Shown here piece after piece: positions 38,838-49,137 of a stretch of 64,000 nucleotides of DNA. The translations under genes were made by a program, and so were the position numbers. Each line of letters begins with the position of its first letter. Position 1 is the first letter of the stretch. The notes beneath the pieces are model-generated. The model did no database searches. It was not told the origin of the DNA and worked only from the letters and a program-made list of their open reading frames with translations. The stretch comes from Methylopila sp. Yamaguchi (GTDB lineage: Bacteria > Pseudomonadota > Alphaproteobacteria > Rhizobiales > Methylopilaceae), in assembly GCF_002897035.1 (NCBI RefSeq), contig NZ_BAUX01000002.1, positions 310,001 to 374,000 on the forward strand. The letters are read 5' to 3'.

Positions 38838-40502
38838 TCATACCCCCACCACGCTGACGTGGCATATTGGCTTTTTGCCCCATACCGTCTGCAGTTCGCC
38901 GCGGACGGCGCGCTCGATCGCCTTCTCGACCAGGCCGGCGTCGCGCCGCTTCTGGCGCGACAGGCCGTCGAGGCAATCCAAAACCGTGTCGCGCAGCACC
39001 TCGGGCATCAAGGTGCCCTCGTCGTCGCGCGGCGGCAGGCCGGTGAAGCGGATCGAGACCTCCCCCGCCACGTCGCCGCGCTCGTTGAAGGCGATCGCGA
39101 TCGACACGACGCCGGCGAAGGCGAGCTTGCGGCGTTCGGGAATGGTCTGCTCGGTCGCGTAGATCATCACGCGGCCGTCCTTGAGCATCCGCCCGGTGGG
39201 GACGTTGTCCACGATCTCGACCGGCCCGCCCGCAAGGCGCACGATGTCGCCGTTGCGGACCCGCACGACCTTGGGAACGCCGATGGCCTTGGCGAACTCG
39301 GCGTGGCCGTCGAGGTGCACCTCTTCGCCGTGGACCGGCACCAGCGCCTGCGGCTTGATCCAGCCGTAGAGCATGGCCAGCTCCTCCTGCCGCGGATGGC
39401 CGGAGACGTGGACGAAGTGGGTGCGGTCGGTGATGACGTCCGCGCCGCCCTCGACGAGCTTGTTGATGATGCGGCCGACCGCCTTCTCGTTGCCCGGGAT
39501 GGCGCGCGAGGAGAAGATCACCCGGTCGCCCTTGGCGAGGGTCACTTCCGGGTGGTCGCCCTCGGCCACGCGGGCGAGAGCGGCGCGCGGCTCGCCCTGG
39601 CTGCCGGTCATGAGGGCGACGACCTTGTTGCGCGGCAGGTAGCCGAAGGCGTCGGGGCTGAGGAAGTCCGGAACGCCTTCGAGATAGCCGAGTTCGCGGG
39701 CGACCTCCGTGGCGCGCGCCATCGCGCGGCCGACGAGGACCACCTGCCGGTCGGCGGCGAGCGCCGCGTCCGCCACCGCGCGCAGGCGGCCGACGTTCGA
39801 GGCGAAGGTGGTGACGGCGACGCGGCCCGGCGCCGACTTGATGAGGGCGGCGAGGCTCTCCGCGACCTCGGACTCGGACCGCGAGATGCCTTCGCGAAGC
39901 GCGTTGGTCGAATCGCCGACGATGGCCGCGACGCCCTCCTCGCCGATCGCGCGGAAGCGCGCCTCGTCGGTGGGCCGGCCGAGCACAGGCGTGCGATCGA
40001 TCTTCCAGTCGCCGGTGTGGACCACGATGCCCGCCGGGGTGCGGATCGCGAGCGCGGTCGATTCCGGGATCGAGTGCGCGACGGAGATCAGCTCGACGTC
40101 GAACGGCCCGACGGGGAAGCGCGAGCCTTCGGCCACCACGCGCACGTCGATCTTCGGGGCGTCGCGCTCGGCGGAGCGCTTTGCGGCGAGAAGGCCCGCG
40201 GCGAAGGGCGTGGCGTAGACCGGGCACTTCAGCTGCGGCCAGAGGTCGAGCAGCGCGCCGTAGTGGTCCTCGTGGGCATGGGTGAGGATGATCGCTTCGA
40301 GCGCGCCGCCCTGGGCCTTGGCGAAGCGGATGTCCGGCATGATCAGGTCGACGCCGGGCGTCGTGACCTGATCGCCGAAGGTGACGCCGCAGTCGACCAT
40401 CAGCCAACGCCGCTTGCGACCCTCGCCGAAGCCGTAGAGGCCGGCGTTCATGCCGATCTCCCCGACGCCGCCGAGGGGAACGAAAACCAGATCCTGCGCC
40501 AT
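38838..40502 (-). CDS. rnj: Ribonuclease J
   Basis: Metallo-beta-lactamase-fold RNase of 554 residues with 5'-exo and endonuclease activity; in alphaproteobacteria it matures 16S/23S rRNA and degrades mRNA. The zinc motif HAHEDH is at residues 75-80, and GVGEIGMN at 12-19 and HVSGHPRQEELAMLY in the C-terminal half are diagnostic. The ATG at 40502 gives MAQDLVFVPLGG; 14 codons further upstream are unlikely because they enter the birA spacer. It lies 8 bases after birA. Confidence 0.94.
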   Translation of the reverse strand: MAQDLVFVPLGGVGEIGMNAGLYGFGEGRKRRWLMVDCGVTFGDQVTTPGVDLIMPDIRFAKAQGGALEAIILTHAHEDHYGALLDLWPQLKCPVYATPFAAGLLAAKRSAERDAPKIDVRVVAEGSRFPVGPFDVELISVAHSIPESTALAIRTPAGIVVHTGDWKIDRTPVLGRPTDEARFRAIGEEGVAAIVGDSTNALREGISRSESEVAESLAALIKSAPGRVAVTTFASNVGRLRAVADAALAADRQVVLVGRAMARATEVARELGYLEGVPDFLSPDAFGYLPRNKVVALMTGSQGEPRAALARVAEGDHPEVTLAKGDRVIFSSRAIPGNEKAVGRIINKLVEGGADVITDRTHFVHVSGHPRQEELAMLYGWIKPQALVPVHGEEVHLDGHAEFAKAIGVPKVVRVRNGDIVRLAGGPVEIVDNVPTGRMLKDGRVMIYATEQTIPERRKLAFAGVVSIAIAFNERGDVAGEVSIRFTGLPPRDDEGTLMPEVLRDTVLDCLDGLSRQKRRDAGLVEKAIERAVRGELQTVWGKKPICHVSVVGV

Positions 40503-40510
40503 TCCCGCCC

Positions 40511-41302
40511 TTATTCCCGGACCGTCGCTGCGGTTCCGAAGCAAACCTCGCCAGCACTTACTGTGACAAGCGTTCCATCTGCGCCTCGTAGCACGAGGCG
40601 GCCGTCGTCATCGATCTTTTCGAACACGCCCTGCGCAATGCGGGCGCCCAGATCGACCGTGACCGTCGATCCCAGGCCCGCCGCGCGCGCCATCCAGCCT
40701 TTGCGCACCTTTGCGAAGCCGCGCCCGTCGTCCCATGTGTCGAACCACGCGGCGAAGGCGTCCGTCAACGCGACGAAAAGCTGTTCCGCCGTCGTGTCGT
40801 CGCCGCGGGAGGCGAGCGAGGCCGCCGGATAGGGCAATCCTTCGGGCGCCGAGGCCACGTTGACGCCGATCCCGACGGCGATCGCCACCTGCCCGGGCGC
40901 CGAGGCGTCGGCCTCGAGCAGGATGCCTGCGAGCTTCGCGCCGTCGACGACCACGTCGTTCGGCCATTTCAGCTCCGGCCGCGTGGTGGGCTGGCTCAGC
41001 GAGGGCGCGACGGCCCGCAGCGCCTGCTCCAGCGCAAGGCCCGCCACGAACCCGAGCGTCGCCGCGGTCGCGGCCGGGACGCCGAGCGTCGCGCCGAAGC
41101 TCGCGGCGAGATTGCCGCGTCCCGTCGACCACGGTCTGCCCCGCCTCCCCCGCCCCGCCGTCTGCGCCCGCGCGACGACCCACGCCGGGCCGCGGCCTTC
41201 GCGGGCGAGCGCCAGCGCCTCGGCGTTGGTGGAACCGACCGTGTCGTAGGCGTGAAGCGCATGGCCGGCGGCGACCGCCGTGGGGCCCAGGGCAAAGGTC
41301 AC
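40511..41302 (-). CDS. birA: Biotin--[acetyl-CoA-carboxylase] ligase, monofunctional
   Basis: Biotin protein ligase (263 residues) that biotinylates carboxylases. The biotinyl-AMP loop GRGRRGR is at 50-56 and KWPND at 112-116; the C-terminal domain (about 220-263) is present. There is no N-terminal helix-turn-helix repressor domain, so it does not act as the BirA repressor of E. coli. The GTG start directly follows the stop of the upstream unknown gene with no gap. Link to nuoN and rnj is typical of alphaproteobacteria. Confidence 0.92.
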   Translation of the reverse strand: MTFALGPTAVAAGHALHAYDTVGSTNAEALALAREGRGPAWVVARAQTAGRGRRGRPWSTGRGNLAASFGATLGVPAATAATLGFVAGLALEQALRAVAPSLSQPTTRPELKWPNDVVVDGAKLAGILLEADASAPGQVAIAVGIGVNVASAPEGLPYPAASLASRGDDTTAEQLFVALTDAFAAWFDTWDDGRGFAKVRKGWMARAAGLGSTVTVDLGARIAQGVFEKIDDDGRLVLRGADGTLVTVSAGEVCFGTAATVRE

Positions 41303-41755
41303 CTAATTCGCCGCCTCGACCCAACCGGGAACCAGTAAGGCGTTACCGGCGAACAAGACCGCGGCGAAAATCAGGAGTAGCGCTCGCGACCGGCCAGCGG
41401 CACGTTTGCGAAGAGCGATACCGACGCACGCTATCGCTAGAACGCCTAGCCCAAAAACGAACGCGCTCCAGAGAAAATCGGATGACCCCGGCGCGGTCAC
41501 TTCAAAGCCCGTGATTGGATTGAAAAGCGAAAGTGACAGAAACGCCGCGATGAAGAGAGCTCTCGCAGCGACCCCAAACCTCGGCCCGGTGAAGACCAAT
41601 CCCGATACGCTAAGGGCGGCCTGAAGACTAAGGATGCCCTGCACCAAGGCGACATGCTGCCAAAGTCGCGCTTGGCCGTCGTGAGCCAGCGCGACCAGTT
41701 CTATCGCCAACTCGCCGGCTCCCAGCGGGACAGTCGAGGCCCCGGCCGCCCTCAC
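41303..41755 (-). CDS. Unknown four-helix membrane protein between nuoN and birA
   Basis: Up to 150 residues with four predicted membrane segments (about residues 36-58, 64-84, 95-115, 124-145). I recognise no family. It follows nuoN by one base and touches birA, so it is transcribed with the nuo operon. The GTG at 41755 is the first start; a TTG at 41710 with GGAG 8 bases upstream is an alternative. Codon use is less GC-rich than its neighbours, suggesting a later arrival. Confidence 0.65.
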   Translation of the reverse strand: MRAAGASTVPLGAGELAIELVALAHDGQARLWQHVALVQGILSLQAALSVSGLVFTGPRFGVAARALFIAAFLSLSLFNPITGFEVTAPGSSDFLWSAFVFGLGVLAIACVGIALRKRAAGRSRALLLIFAAVLFAGNALLVPGWVEAAN

Positions 41756-41756
41756 C

Positions 41757-43193
41757 TCAGAACAGAGACTGCGCCGCCGCCCCAGCGGCGGCGGTGAGCG
41801 GGCCCGGGTACACGAAGTACAGCAGCGTGAAGCCGCCTGCGAGCGTCAGCACGGCCTTGGCGCCGAAGCTCATGGGCTCGAAGGCCACCGTCGGTTCGTC
41901 GAAGTAGATGATCTTGACGATGCGCAGGTAGTAGAACGCGCCAACCACCGACAGCACGAAGCCGGCGACCGCAAGCGGGTAAAGCCCGGCGTTCACCGCG
42001 GCGTAGAACACGTAGAACTTCGCGAAGAAGCCGGCGAGCGGCGGGATGCCCGCGAGCGAGAACAGGATCATCGCCAGCACGAAGGCCATCGCTGGCTTGG
42101 TGCGCGACAAGCCCGCAAGGTCGGAGATGCTCTCGACGTAGGAGCCGTCCCTGAGCCGCATGGAGAGGATGCAGGCGAAGGCGCCGAGCGTCATGGCGAT
42201 GTAGATCGCGAGATAGATCATGACGCCGCGAACGCCCTCGGGCGTGCCGGCGGCGAGGCCGACCAGCGCGTAACCCATGTGGCCAATCGAGGAGTAGGCC
42301 ATCAGGCGCTTCAGGTTCTTCTGGCCGATCGCCGCGAACGAGCCGAGCGCCATGGAGGCCAGCGCCACGAACACCACCACCTGCCGCCACTCGGTCGTGA
42401 CCGAAGGGAAGGCCTCCATGATCACGCGCACGAACATCGCCATGCCGGCGACCTTGGTGGCGGAGGCGAAGAAGGCGGTGATCGGCGTCGGCGCGCCTTC
42501 GTAGACGTCCGGGGTCCACATATGGAACGGCACCGCCGAGACCTTGAACGCGAAGCCCGAGATCAAGAACACCACGCCGAAGATAAGCCCCAGCGATGCC
42601 TCGCCGGACTTTAGCGCCTCCGCGATGTCGGCGAAGCCGACGGCGCCGGTGTAGCCGTAGACCAGCGACGCGCCGTAGAGCAGCATGCCGGACGACAGCG
42701 CGCCGAGCACGAAGTACTTGAGGCCGGCTTCGGTCGAGCGCTCGTCGTCGCGGTTGATGGCGGCGATGACGTAGAGCGCGAGGCTCTGCAGCTCGAGGCC
42801 GAGGTAGAGCGCGATCAGGTCGTGCGCCGAGATCATCAGCGACATGCCGAGGGTCGAGAGCACCACCAAGATGGCGTATTCGAAGCGGGCGAACTTGAGC
42901 CGCTCCATGTAGTCGAACGACAGCAGCAGGGCCGCGTAGGCGCCGATGAAGGCGACGATCTTCATGAAGCGCGCGAAGCCGTCCAGCACGAAGCTGCCGC
43001 CGAACGTGACCGCGTCCGGCGCAACGACCACGGCGACGCCGGCCGCCGCCAGCAAGGCCAGCGCCAGGCCGTTGATCAGCTGCGTCGAGCGCTCGCCCAT
43101 GACGGCGCCGAGGAGGACGAGCGCGAGCGACCCGACCGCCAGGATGATCTCCGGCAGCGCAGGCGCAAGGGCGGGGAAAGCTGTGGCGTCCAT
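41757..43193 (-). CDS. nuoN: NADH-quinone oxidoreductase subunit N
   Basis: Antiporter-like membrane subunit of complex I (478 residues, about 14 helices), one of the three proton-pumping modules. The conserved Mrp/antiporter signatures appear, including [14 protein letters not shown] and [11 protein letters not shown] with the helix 5 glutamate, and [21 protein letters not shown] use the ATG at 43193 ([17 protein letters not shown]). A dispersed repeat fills the gap to nuoM. Confidence 0.95.
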   Translation of the reverse strand: MDATAFPALAPALPEIILAVGSLALVLLGAVMGERSTQLINGLALALLAAAGVAVVVAPDAVTFGGSFVLDGFARFMKIVAFIGAYAALLLSFDYMERLKFARFEYAILVVLSTLGMSLMISAHDLIALYLGLELQSLALYVIAAINRDDERSTEAGLKYFVLGALSSGMLLYGASLVYGYTGAVGFADIAEALKSGEASLGLIFGVVFLISGFAFKVSAVPFHMWTPDVYEGAPTPITAFFASATKVAGMAMFVRVIMEAFPSVTTEWRQVVVFVALASMALGSFAAIGQKNLKRLMAYSSIGHMGYALVGLAAGTPEGVRGVMIYLAIYIAMTLGAFACILSMRLRDGSYVESISDLAGLSRTKPAMAFVLAMILFSLAGIPPLAGFFAKFYVFYAAVNAGLYPLAVAGFVLSVVGAFYYLRIVKIIYFDEPTVAFEPMSFGAKAVLTLAGGFTLLYFVYPGPLTAAAGAAAQSLF

Positions 43194-43242
43194 GGTCAGC
43201 AGCCCTGATCGAAGTTTCGCTGGCGCGCGGAAGCGCACGCGT

Positions 43243-43332
43243 CGTCATGCCCGGCGCAGCGGGGCGTCCACGACTGGGTCGTCGAGCGCCGCCCAAAGTC
43301 GTGGATGCCCGCGCGTAGGCGCGGGCATGACG
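43243..43332. repeat. Dispersed palindromic repeat, copy C
   Basis: 90 bp in the nuoM-nuoN spacer, with CGTCATGCCCG at the left and CGGGCATGACG at the right, and inner GTCCACGACT / AGTCGTGGAT inverted pieces. It shares these blocks with copies D and E. Confidence 0.85.
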
Positions 43333-43371
43333 TGGAGGAGATGACCGCGCCTTTGCGCATCCGACGCCGCA

Positions 43372-44886
43372 TCACTGGCCCACCAAGGCGGCGGCCTTGC
43401 CGGCGCTTTCGATGGCGGCGGTGGTCTGCTGGAGCAGTCCGTCGATGGACGCGGCGGAGAAGTCGATCACCGGCGCCGGCCATACGCCGAACAGGATGGT
43501 CAGAACCACCAGCGGAGCGAGTAGCGCGACCTCTCGGCGCGAGAGGTCCGGGATGCCCGCCAGCTCCGGCTTCTCGAGCGCGCCGAGCACCACGCGGCGA
43601 TAGAGCCAGAGGGCGTAGCCGGCCGACAGGATCACGCCGGTGGTCGCGAACAGCGCGACCCAGGTGTTGGCCCGGAACGACCCCATGAGCGTGAGGAACT
43701 CGCCGACGAAGCCGGAGGTGCCGGGCAGGCCGACATTCGCCATGGTGAAGACGAGGAAGGCCGCCGCGTACCACGGCATACGGTTCACGAGGCCGCCGAA
43801 GGCCTTGATCTCGCGGGTGTGCAGCCGGTCGTAGACCACGCCGACGCAGAGGAACAGCGCCCCGGACACCACGCCGTGGCTGATCATCTGGAAGACGGCG
43901 CCCTGCACGCCCTGCTCGTTCAGCGCGAAGATGCCCATGGTCACGAAGCCCATGTGCGCGACCGAGGAGTAGGCGATCAGCTTCTTCACGTCCTCCTGCA
44001 TCAGCGCGACCAGCGAGGTGTAGACGATCGCGACGACGGAGAGCGTGAACACGAAGGGGGCGAAGTACTCGCTCGCCAGCGGGAACATCGGCAGCGAGAA
44101 CCGCAGGAAGCCGTAGCCGCCCATCTTCAGCAGAATGCCCGCCAGAATGACCGAGCCTGCGGTCGGCGCCTCCACGTGCGCGTCGGGCAGCCAGGTGTGG
44201 ACCGGCCACATCGGCATCTTCACCGCGAAGGAGGCGAAGAAGCCGAGCCACAGCCAGGTCTGCATCTCCGGCGAGAACTTGTAGGCGAGCAGCGCCACGA
44301 TGTCGGTGGTGCCGGCGGCGCCGTACATCGCGAGGATGCCGACGAGCATCAGCAGCGAGCCGAGCAGCGTGTAGAGGAAGAACTTGAAGCTGGCGTAGAC
44401 CCGGCGCTTGCCGCCCCAGATGCCGATGATCAGGAACATCGGAATCAGGCCGGCCTCGAAGAACAGGTAGAACAGCACGAGGTCGAGCGCGCAGAACACG
44501 CCGATCATCAGCGTTTCAAGCACCAGGAACGCGATCATGTACTCCTTCACCCGGTGGGTGATGGAGGTCCAGGACGCCAGGATGCAGAACGGCATGAGGA
44601 AGGCGGTCAGCACCACGAAGGGCGCCGAGATGCCGTCCACGCCGAGCTTGTAGTTGATCGAGGCGCCGAGCCATTCGGCCTGCTCGACGAACTGGAAGCC
44701 AGGCTCGGCGAGATCGAACTTCGCCCACAGCACGAGCGAGACGACGAAGTTCACCACCGTCGTCCAGAGCGCGACGTGCTTGACGTTGCGGAGGCTCGCC
44801 TCGTCCGTGCCGCGGATCATCAGCAGGAAGAAGACGCCGACCAGCGGCAGGAACGTCAGCAGCGAAAGGATGGGCCAGCCGGTCAT
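43372..44886 (-). CDS. nuoM: NADH-quinone oxidoreductase subunit M
   Basis: Antiporter-like membrane subunit (504 residues, about 14 helices). The essential helix-5 glutamate sits in [25 protein letters not shown]-type sequence (around residue 140), and [21 protein letters not shown] with ATP-independent pumping motifs is diagnostic. It lies between nuoL and nuoN; repeats separate it from both. Confidence 0.95.
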   Translation of the reverse strand: MTGWPILSLLTFLPLVGVFFLLMIRGTDEASLRNVKHVALWTTVVNFVVSLVLWAKFDLAEPGFQFVEQAEWLGASINYKLGVDGISAPFVVLTAFLMPFCILASWTSITHRVKEYMIAFLVLETLMIGVFCALDLVLFYLFFEAGLIPMFLIIGIWGGKRRVYASFKFFLYTLLGSLLMLVGILAMYGAAGTTDIVALLAYKFSPEMQTWLWLGFFASFAVKMPMWPVHTWLPDAHVEAPTAGSVILAGILLKMGGYGFLRFSLPMFPLASEYFAPFVFTLSVVAIVYTSLVALMQEDVKKLIAYSSVAHMGFVTMGIFALNEQGVQGAVFQMISHGVVSGALFLCVGVVYDRLHTREIKAFGGLVNRMPWYAAAFLVFTMANVGLPGTSGFVGEFLTLMGSFRANTWVALFATTGVILSAGYALWLYRRVVLGALEKPELAGIPDLSRREVALLAPLVVLTILFGVWPAPVIDFSAASIDGLLQQTTAAIESAGKAAALVGQ

Positions 44887-44911
44887 TGGGGAGTTCCTGC
44901 AACTTCGCGGC

Positions 44912-45005
44912 CGTCATGCCCGCGCGTAGCGCGGGTATCCACGACTTTGAGCGTCGCCCGCCTGAAGGTAAGCCGTAAATGCCCGGCGAAGAGCCGGGCA
45001 TGACG
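44912..45005. repeat. Dispersed palindromic repeat, copy D
   Basis: 94 bp in the nuoL-nuoM spacer, beginning CGTCATGCCCG and ending CGGGCATGACG, with an internal TATCCACGACTTTGAGCG segment related to copies C and E. Confidence 0.85.
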
Positions 45006-45040
45006 GCCCGTGTTCATCGCCGTCCGAAGATCGCGGTCCA

Positions 45041-47134
45041 TCACAGCCCCCGCATCAGGAACCAGGTGAAGAGGGCCGCGACGCCGATGAGCATCGCGAA
45101 GGCGTAGTGGTAGACGTAACCGGTCTGCAGGCGGACGGCGCGGTTGGTGACGTCGATCACGCGGGCCGAGATCCCGTCCGGACCGAGGCCGTCGATGATC
45201 CGCCCGTCGCCGGTCTTCCAAAGAAAGCGGCCGACCCACTTCGCCGGGCGCACGAAGATCAGGTCGTAGAGTTCGTCGAAGTACCACTTGTTGAGCAGGA
45301 ACTGGTAGATCAGGTCGTGCCGGCGAGCGAGCGCCGCCGGGATGCCCGGGCTCTTCACGTAGAACAGCCAGGCCACAGCGAAGCCGATCACCATCATCAC
45401 GAACGGCGAGTACACCACCCAGGCCGGGACCTCGTGCATGTGGTGCAGGATCTCGTTGTGCTCGCCCGTGAACAGCGCGCCGTTCCAGAAGTCGTCGTAC
45501 TTCTCGCCGATGAAGCGCGACTTGAACACGAGGCCGGCGAACAGCGCGCCGAGGGCGAGCACCAGCAGCGGCACCGTCATGACGCGCGGGCTCTCGTGCA
45601 CGTGGCTCATGGTCTCGAGCGACGCCCGCGGCTCGCCGTGGAACGTCAGGAAGATCAGGCGCCAGGAGTAGAACGAGGTCAGCAGGGCCGCGAGGACGGT
45701 GAGCGCGAAGGCGTACATGCCGGCGCTGGTGTGCGCGGCGTAGGCCGCCTCGATCACCGCGTCCTTGGAAAAGTAGCCGGCGGTCAGCGGGAAGCCGGTC
45801 AGCGCCAGCGTGCCGATCACCATCATCCAGTAGGTCAGCGGGATGAGGCGACGAAGCCCGCCCATCTTCCGCATGTCCTGCTCGTGGTGCATCGCGTGGA
45901 TGACGGAGCCGGAGCCGAGGAACAGCAGCGCCTTGAAGAAGGCGTGGGTGAAGAGGTGGAACACGGCGACGCCGTAGGCCCCGACCCCGAGCGCGACGAA
46001 CATGTAGCCGAGCTGCGAGCAGGTCGAATAGGCGATCACGCGCTTGATGTCGTTCTGCACGAGGCCGACGGTCGCCGCGAAGATCGCGGTGGTCGCGCCT
46101 ACGATCGTCACGACCGTCAGCGCGTCGGGCGCGTGCTCGAACAGCGGCGACATGCGCGCGACCAGCACCACGCCCGCCGTCACCATGGTGGCGGCGTGGA
46201 TCAGCGCGGAGACCGGCGTCGGGCCCTCCATCGCATCCGGCAGCCAGGTGTGCAGGCCGAGCTGGGCCGACTTGCCCATCGCGCCCATGAACAGCAGCAG
46301 GCAGATGACGGTGAGCGCGTGCCAGTCGTGCCCGAGGAAGTTGATCGTCTTCTCGGCGGCGCCGGGCGCGTCCGCGAAGATGGTCGCGAACTGCACGCTG
46401 TCGAAGACGACGTAGGTCGCGAAGATGCCGAGCAGGAAGCCGAAGTCGCCGACGCGGTTGACGACGAAGGCCTTGATGGCGGCGGCGTTGGCGGAGGGCT
46501 TCTGGTACCAGAAGCCGATCAGCAGGTAGCTCGCGAGGCCGACGCCCTCCCAGCCGAAGAACAGCTGCACGAGATTGTCCGCCGTCACCAGCATGAGCAT
46601 CATGAAGGTGAAGAGCGAGAGATAGCCGAAGAACCGCGGACGGTGCGGATCCTCGTGCATGTAGCCGATCGAATAGAGGTGCACGAGCGCCGACACCGAG
46701 GTGACGACCACGAGCATGACGGCCGTCAGCGTGTCGACTCGGAAGGCCCAATCGATCGCAAGGCTGCCCGAGGTGATCCAGCGCAGCACCGTGACGTGCG
46801 CGTCGTTGCCCGACAGGCCGACGTCGATGAAGGCGATCCACGACAGCAGCGCCGAGACCATCAGCAGGCCGGTGGTGATCAGCTCGGCGAGCCGGGACCC
46901 CTGCGCCGCCGGTTCGACGGGCCCGTGGCCGTGGTCGTCGTGGCCATGATCGTCGTGGGCATGCGGGTCATGCGCATGCGCTGAGTGATGGCCGGCGTGG
47001 CCATGGTCGTGCGCGTGGTGGAACGCGTCGACGGGACCGACGGCGCCGGGATGGCGCTTGCGGGCGCCGGCGAGCGCGATGACGCCGGCGAGGATTGCGC
47101 CGAGAAGGGGGAGAAAGACGATCAGATGGTACAT
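45041..47134 (-). CDS. nuoL: NADH-quinone oxidoreductase subunit L with a His-rich loop
   Basis: Largest antiporter-like subunit (697 residues), ending in the long lateral helix that couples the modules. Conserved blocks include [18 protein letters not shown] with the key glutamate near residue 183 and [23 protein letters not shown]. Between helix 1 and helix 2 lies an unusual loop, residues 39-70 (46925-47020), with 15 His among 32 residues ([20 protein letters not shown] and on). It is not part of the pump core and may bind metal. Confidence 0.95.
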   Translation of the reverse strand: MYHLIVFLPLLGAILAGVIALAGARKRHPGAVGPVDAFHHAHDHGHAGHHSAHAHDPHAHDDHGHDDHGHGPVEPAAQGSRLAELITTGLLMVSALLSWIAFIDVGLSGNDAHVTVLRWITSGSLAIDWAFRVDTLTAVMLVVVTSVSALVHLYSIGYMHEDPHRPRFFGYLSLFTFMMLMLVTADNLVQLFFGWEGVGLASYLLIGFWYQKPSANAAAIKAFVVNRVGDFGFLLGIFATYVVFDSVQFATIFADAPGAAEKTINFLGHDWHALTVICLLLFMGAMGKSAQLGLHTWLPDAMEGPTPVSALIHAATMVTAGVVLVARMSPLFEHAPDALTVVTIVGATTAIFAATVGLVQNDIKRVIAYSTCSQLGYMFVALGVGAYGVAVFHLFTHAFFKALLFLGSGSVIHAMHHEQDMRKMGGLRRLIPLTYWMMVIGTLALTGFPLTAGYFSKDAVIEAAYAAHTSAGMYAFALTVLAALLTSFYSWRLIFLTFHGEPRASLETMSHVHESPRVMTVPLLVLALGALFAGLVFKSRFIGEKYDDFWNGALFTGEHNEILHHMHEVPAWVVYSPFVMMVIGFAVAWLFYVKSPGIPAALARRHDLIYQFLLNKWYFDELYDLIFVRPAKWVGRFLWKTGDGRIIDGLGPDGISARVIDVTNRAVRLQTGYVYHYAFAMLIGVAALFTWFLMRGL

Positions 47135-47162
47135 CAGCGGTCCGTCGGGGCTGAGACGCCCC

Positions 47163-47471
47163 TCACCCCTTCATCCGGTTGATGTCTTCGACCGCGATCG
47201 TGCCGCGGTTGCGGAAGTAGACGACGAGGATCGCGAGGCCGATGGCGGCCTCGGCGGCCGCGACGGTCAGCACGAACAGCGCGAACACCTGGCCCTTGAG
47301 ATCGCCGATGTGCGTCGAGAACGCCACCAGGTTGATGTTGACCGCGAGCAGGATCAGCTCGACCGACATCAGGATGACGATGACGTTCTTGCGGTTGAGG
47401 AAGATGCCGAGCACGCCGAGCGTGAACAGGATCGCCGCAACCGTCAGGTAATGTCCGAGCGCGATCGCCAT
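47163..47471 (-). CDS. nuoK: NADH-quinone oxidoreductase subunit K
   Basis: Three-helix membrane subunit of 102 residues, the usual size. The two conserved glutamates lie in [16 protein letters not shown] and [16 protein letters not shown]. The ATG at 47471 starts one base after the nuoJ stop, so the two are coupled. Confidence 0.96.
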   Translation of the reverse strand: MAIALGHYLTVAAILFTLGVLGIFLNRKNVIVILMSVELILLAVNINLVAFSTHIGDLKGQVFALFVLTVAAAEAAIGLAILVVYFRNRGTIAVEDINRMKG

Positions 47472-47472
47472 A

Positions 47473-48102
47473 TCAGGCCCCCGTCTCCGAAAGGCCCTGG
47501 CCCGGGCGCACCTTGACGACCTCGATCGCGGTCGCGGGACCGCGCGCGACCTGGGCCGCGATGTCCTGCCGCTTCACGCCGACCCGGCGCTCGCGCAGCG
47601 TCAGCACGATCGCGCCGATCATCGCGGTCAGCAGCACGAGGCCGGCGGCCTGGAACAGCAGCAGGTGGTCGGTGTAGAGCACGCGGCCGAGCGCCTCGGC
47701 GTTGGTGACGTCGGTCGGGATCGGCGCCTGCGCGACCACCGTGCGAGGCGTCCCGCCGACGCCCCAGGTCCCGACCACCAGCACCAGCTCGACCAGCACG
47801 ATCAGCCCCACCAGCGCGCCGATCGGCAGGTACTGCAGGAAGCCGTCGCGCAGTTCGGCGAAGTCCACGTCGAGCATCATGGTCACGAACATGAACAGCA
47901 CCGCGACGGCGCCGACGTAGACCACCACCAGGATCATCGCGAGGAACTCGGCGCCCATCAGCACGAAGAGGCCGGCGGCGTTCACGAAGGCGAGGATGAG
48001 GAAAAGCACCGAGTGCACGGGATTCTTTGACGAAATCACCATGAACGCCGACGCGACGGTGACGCCCGCGAACAGGTAAAAGAACAGCGGGGCCATACTC
48101 AT
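47473..48102 (-). CDS. nuoJ: NADH-quinone oxidoreductase subunit J
   Basis: Membrane subunit (209 residues, about five helices) of complex I. The region [20 protein letters not shown] and [22 protein letters not shown] with the conserved Tyr is characteristic. The ATG at 48102 has AAGGAA upstream. A 52-base gap separates it from nuoI, and its stop is next to the nuoK start. Confidence 0.95.
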   Translation of the reverse strand: MSMAPLFFYLFAGVTVASAFMVISSKNPVHSVLFLILAFVNAAGLFVLMGAEFLAMILVVVYVGAVAVLFMFVTMMLDVDFAELRDGFLQYLPIGALVGLIVLVELVLVVGTWGVGGTPRTVVAQAPIPTDVTNAEALGRVLYTDHLLLFQAAGLVLLTAMIGAIVLTLRERRVGVKRQDIAAQVARGPATAIEVVKVRPGQGLSETGA

Positions 48103-48154
48103 GCGCGGCGTTCCTTGCGCGGAAGATCAGAGCGACGGGTCGGCATCGTTCGCC

Positions 48155-48643
48155 TCACCGGTACGGCGCGTCGAGGGCGATGCGGCGCGCGATCTCGCGC
48201 TCCCAGCGGTCGCCGTTCGCGAGCAGACGCTCCTTGTCGTAGTAGAGCTCCTCGCGGGTCTCGGTCGCGAACTCGAAGTTCGGCCCCTCGACGATGGCGT
48301 CCACAGGACACGCCTCCTGGCAGAAGCCGCAGTAGATGCACTTCACCATGTCGATGTCGTAGCGGGTGGTGCGCCGCGTGCCGTCGTTGCGGCGCGGGCC
48401 GGCCTCGATGGTGATGGCCTGCGCAGGGCAGATCGCCTCGCACAGCTTGCACGCGATGCAGCGCTCCTCGCCGTTGGGATAGCGGCGCAGGACATGCTCG
48501 CCCCGGAAGCGCGGCGAGATCGCGCCCTTCTCGAAGGGGTAGTTGATGGTCGCCTTGGGCCGGAAGAAGTAGCGCATCGACAGAAAGAACGCCGACACGA
48601 ACTCCTTCAGGAACAGCGAGCGGGCCGCTTGATCGAGCCGCAT
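48155..48643 (-). CDS. nuoI: NADH-quinone oxidoreductase subunit I (two 4Fe-4S clusters)
   Basis: Peripheral-arm iron-sulfur protein (162 residues). Two classic 4Fe-4S motifs are intact: [12 protein letters not shown] (Cys62, 65, 68, 72) and [12 protein letters not shown] (Cys102, 105, 108, 112), binding clusters N6a and N6b. It passes electrons to NuoB. It lies 30 bases after the second 77-residue membrane protein. Confidence 0.96.
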   Translation of the reverse strand: MRLDQAARSLFLKEFVSAFFLSMRYFFRPKATINYPFEKGAISPRFRGEHVLRRYPNGEERCIACKLCEAICPAQAITIEAGPRRNDGTRRTTRYDIDMVKCIYCGFCQEACPVDAIVEGPNFEFATETREELYYDKERLLANGDRWEREIARRIALDAPYR

Positions 48644-48673
48644 CTCAACCCTCGTTTCGTTTGCGAGCCGTCA

Positions 48674-48907
48674 TCAGCCCGCCAGCAATTCCGCCGCCAC
48701 GTAGCCCACGACCGCGATCTCCACGATCGTCGTGACGATGACGATCGGACCGGCGAGCCGGCGGACCGTCGTGAACTTCCTCGCGTCCTCGGGGGACGCC
48801 TTCTCGATCTGCCGGTCGAGCCCGGCGTTGATCGCCTTCGCGCCGAGCCAGCCCAGCACGGCGCCGAGCGCCGCTCCCAGAACGGCCCCGACGAGTCCCG
48901 GCGTCAT
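48674..48907 (-). CDS. Unknown 77-residue two-helix membrane protein (second of tandem pair)
   Basis: Sequence starts [24 protein letters not shown] and has two hydrophobic segments (about 4-28 and 50-76) around a charged middle (DRQIEKASPEDARK). It resembles the 77-residue gene immediately upstream in length, topology and its N-terminal GLVG...LG.ALG pattern, so the pair may be a tandem duplication. Its ATG overlaps the preceding stop (ATGA). The family was not recognised. Lies between nuoH and nuoI. Confidence 0.75.
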   Translation of the reverse strand: MTPGLVGAVLGAALGAVLGWLGAKAINAGLDRQIEKASPEDARKFTTVRRLAGPIVIVTTIVEIAVVGYVAAELLAG

Positions 48908-49137
48908 CCGCCGAGATACCCGCCGAGCGCTGCGCCGCCGACGGCGCCTCCGACCGCGAACAGCCCAGGAAACACGATGGCGTAGACCCGCCGGGTCGGA
49001 CCCTCGAGCAGGTCCGGCCGCCGGATTCCTCCGCGGCGGCGCTGCTGCTCCAGCACGCGCGGCAGAGCCACGCGCCCGAACAGCATGCCGAGCGCAAGCC
49101 CGAGCATGAGGCCGACGAGGCCCCCGGCGAAAGTCAC
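48904..49137 (-). CDS. Unknown 77-residue two-helix membrane protein (first of tandem pair)
   Basis: A GTG start at 49137 overlaps the nuoH stop (GTGA), and the frame runs to 48904. The protein starts [22 protein letters not shown], has a basic middle ([13 protein letters not shown]) and a second Gly/Ala-rich hydrophobic stretch (about 51-77). It resembles its downstream neighbour in size and topology. No family is recognised. Its position, wedged translationally between nuoH and nuoI, suggests a role in complex I assembly or a hitch-hiker. Confidence 0.7.
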   Translation of the reverse strand: MTFAGGLVGLMLGLALGMLFGRVALPRVLEQQRRRGGIRRPDLLEGPTRRVYAIVFPGLFAVGGAVGGAALGGYLGG

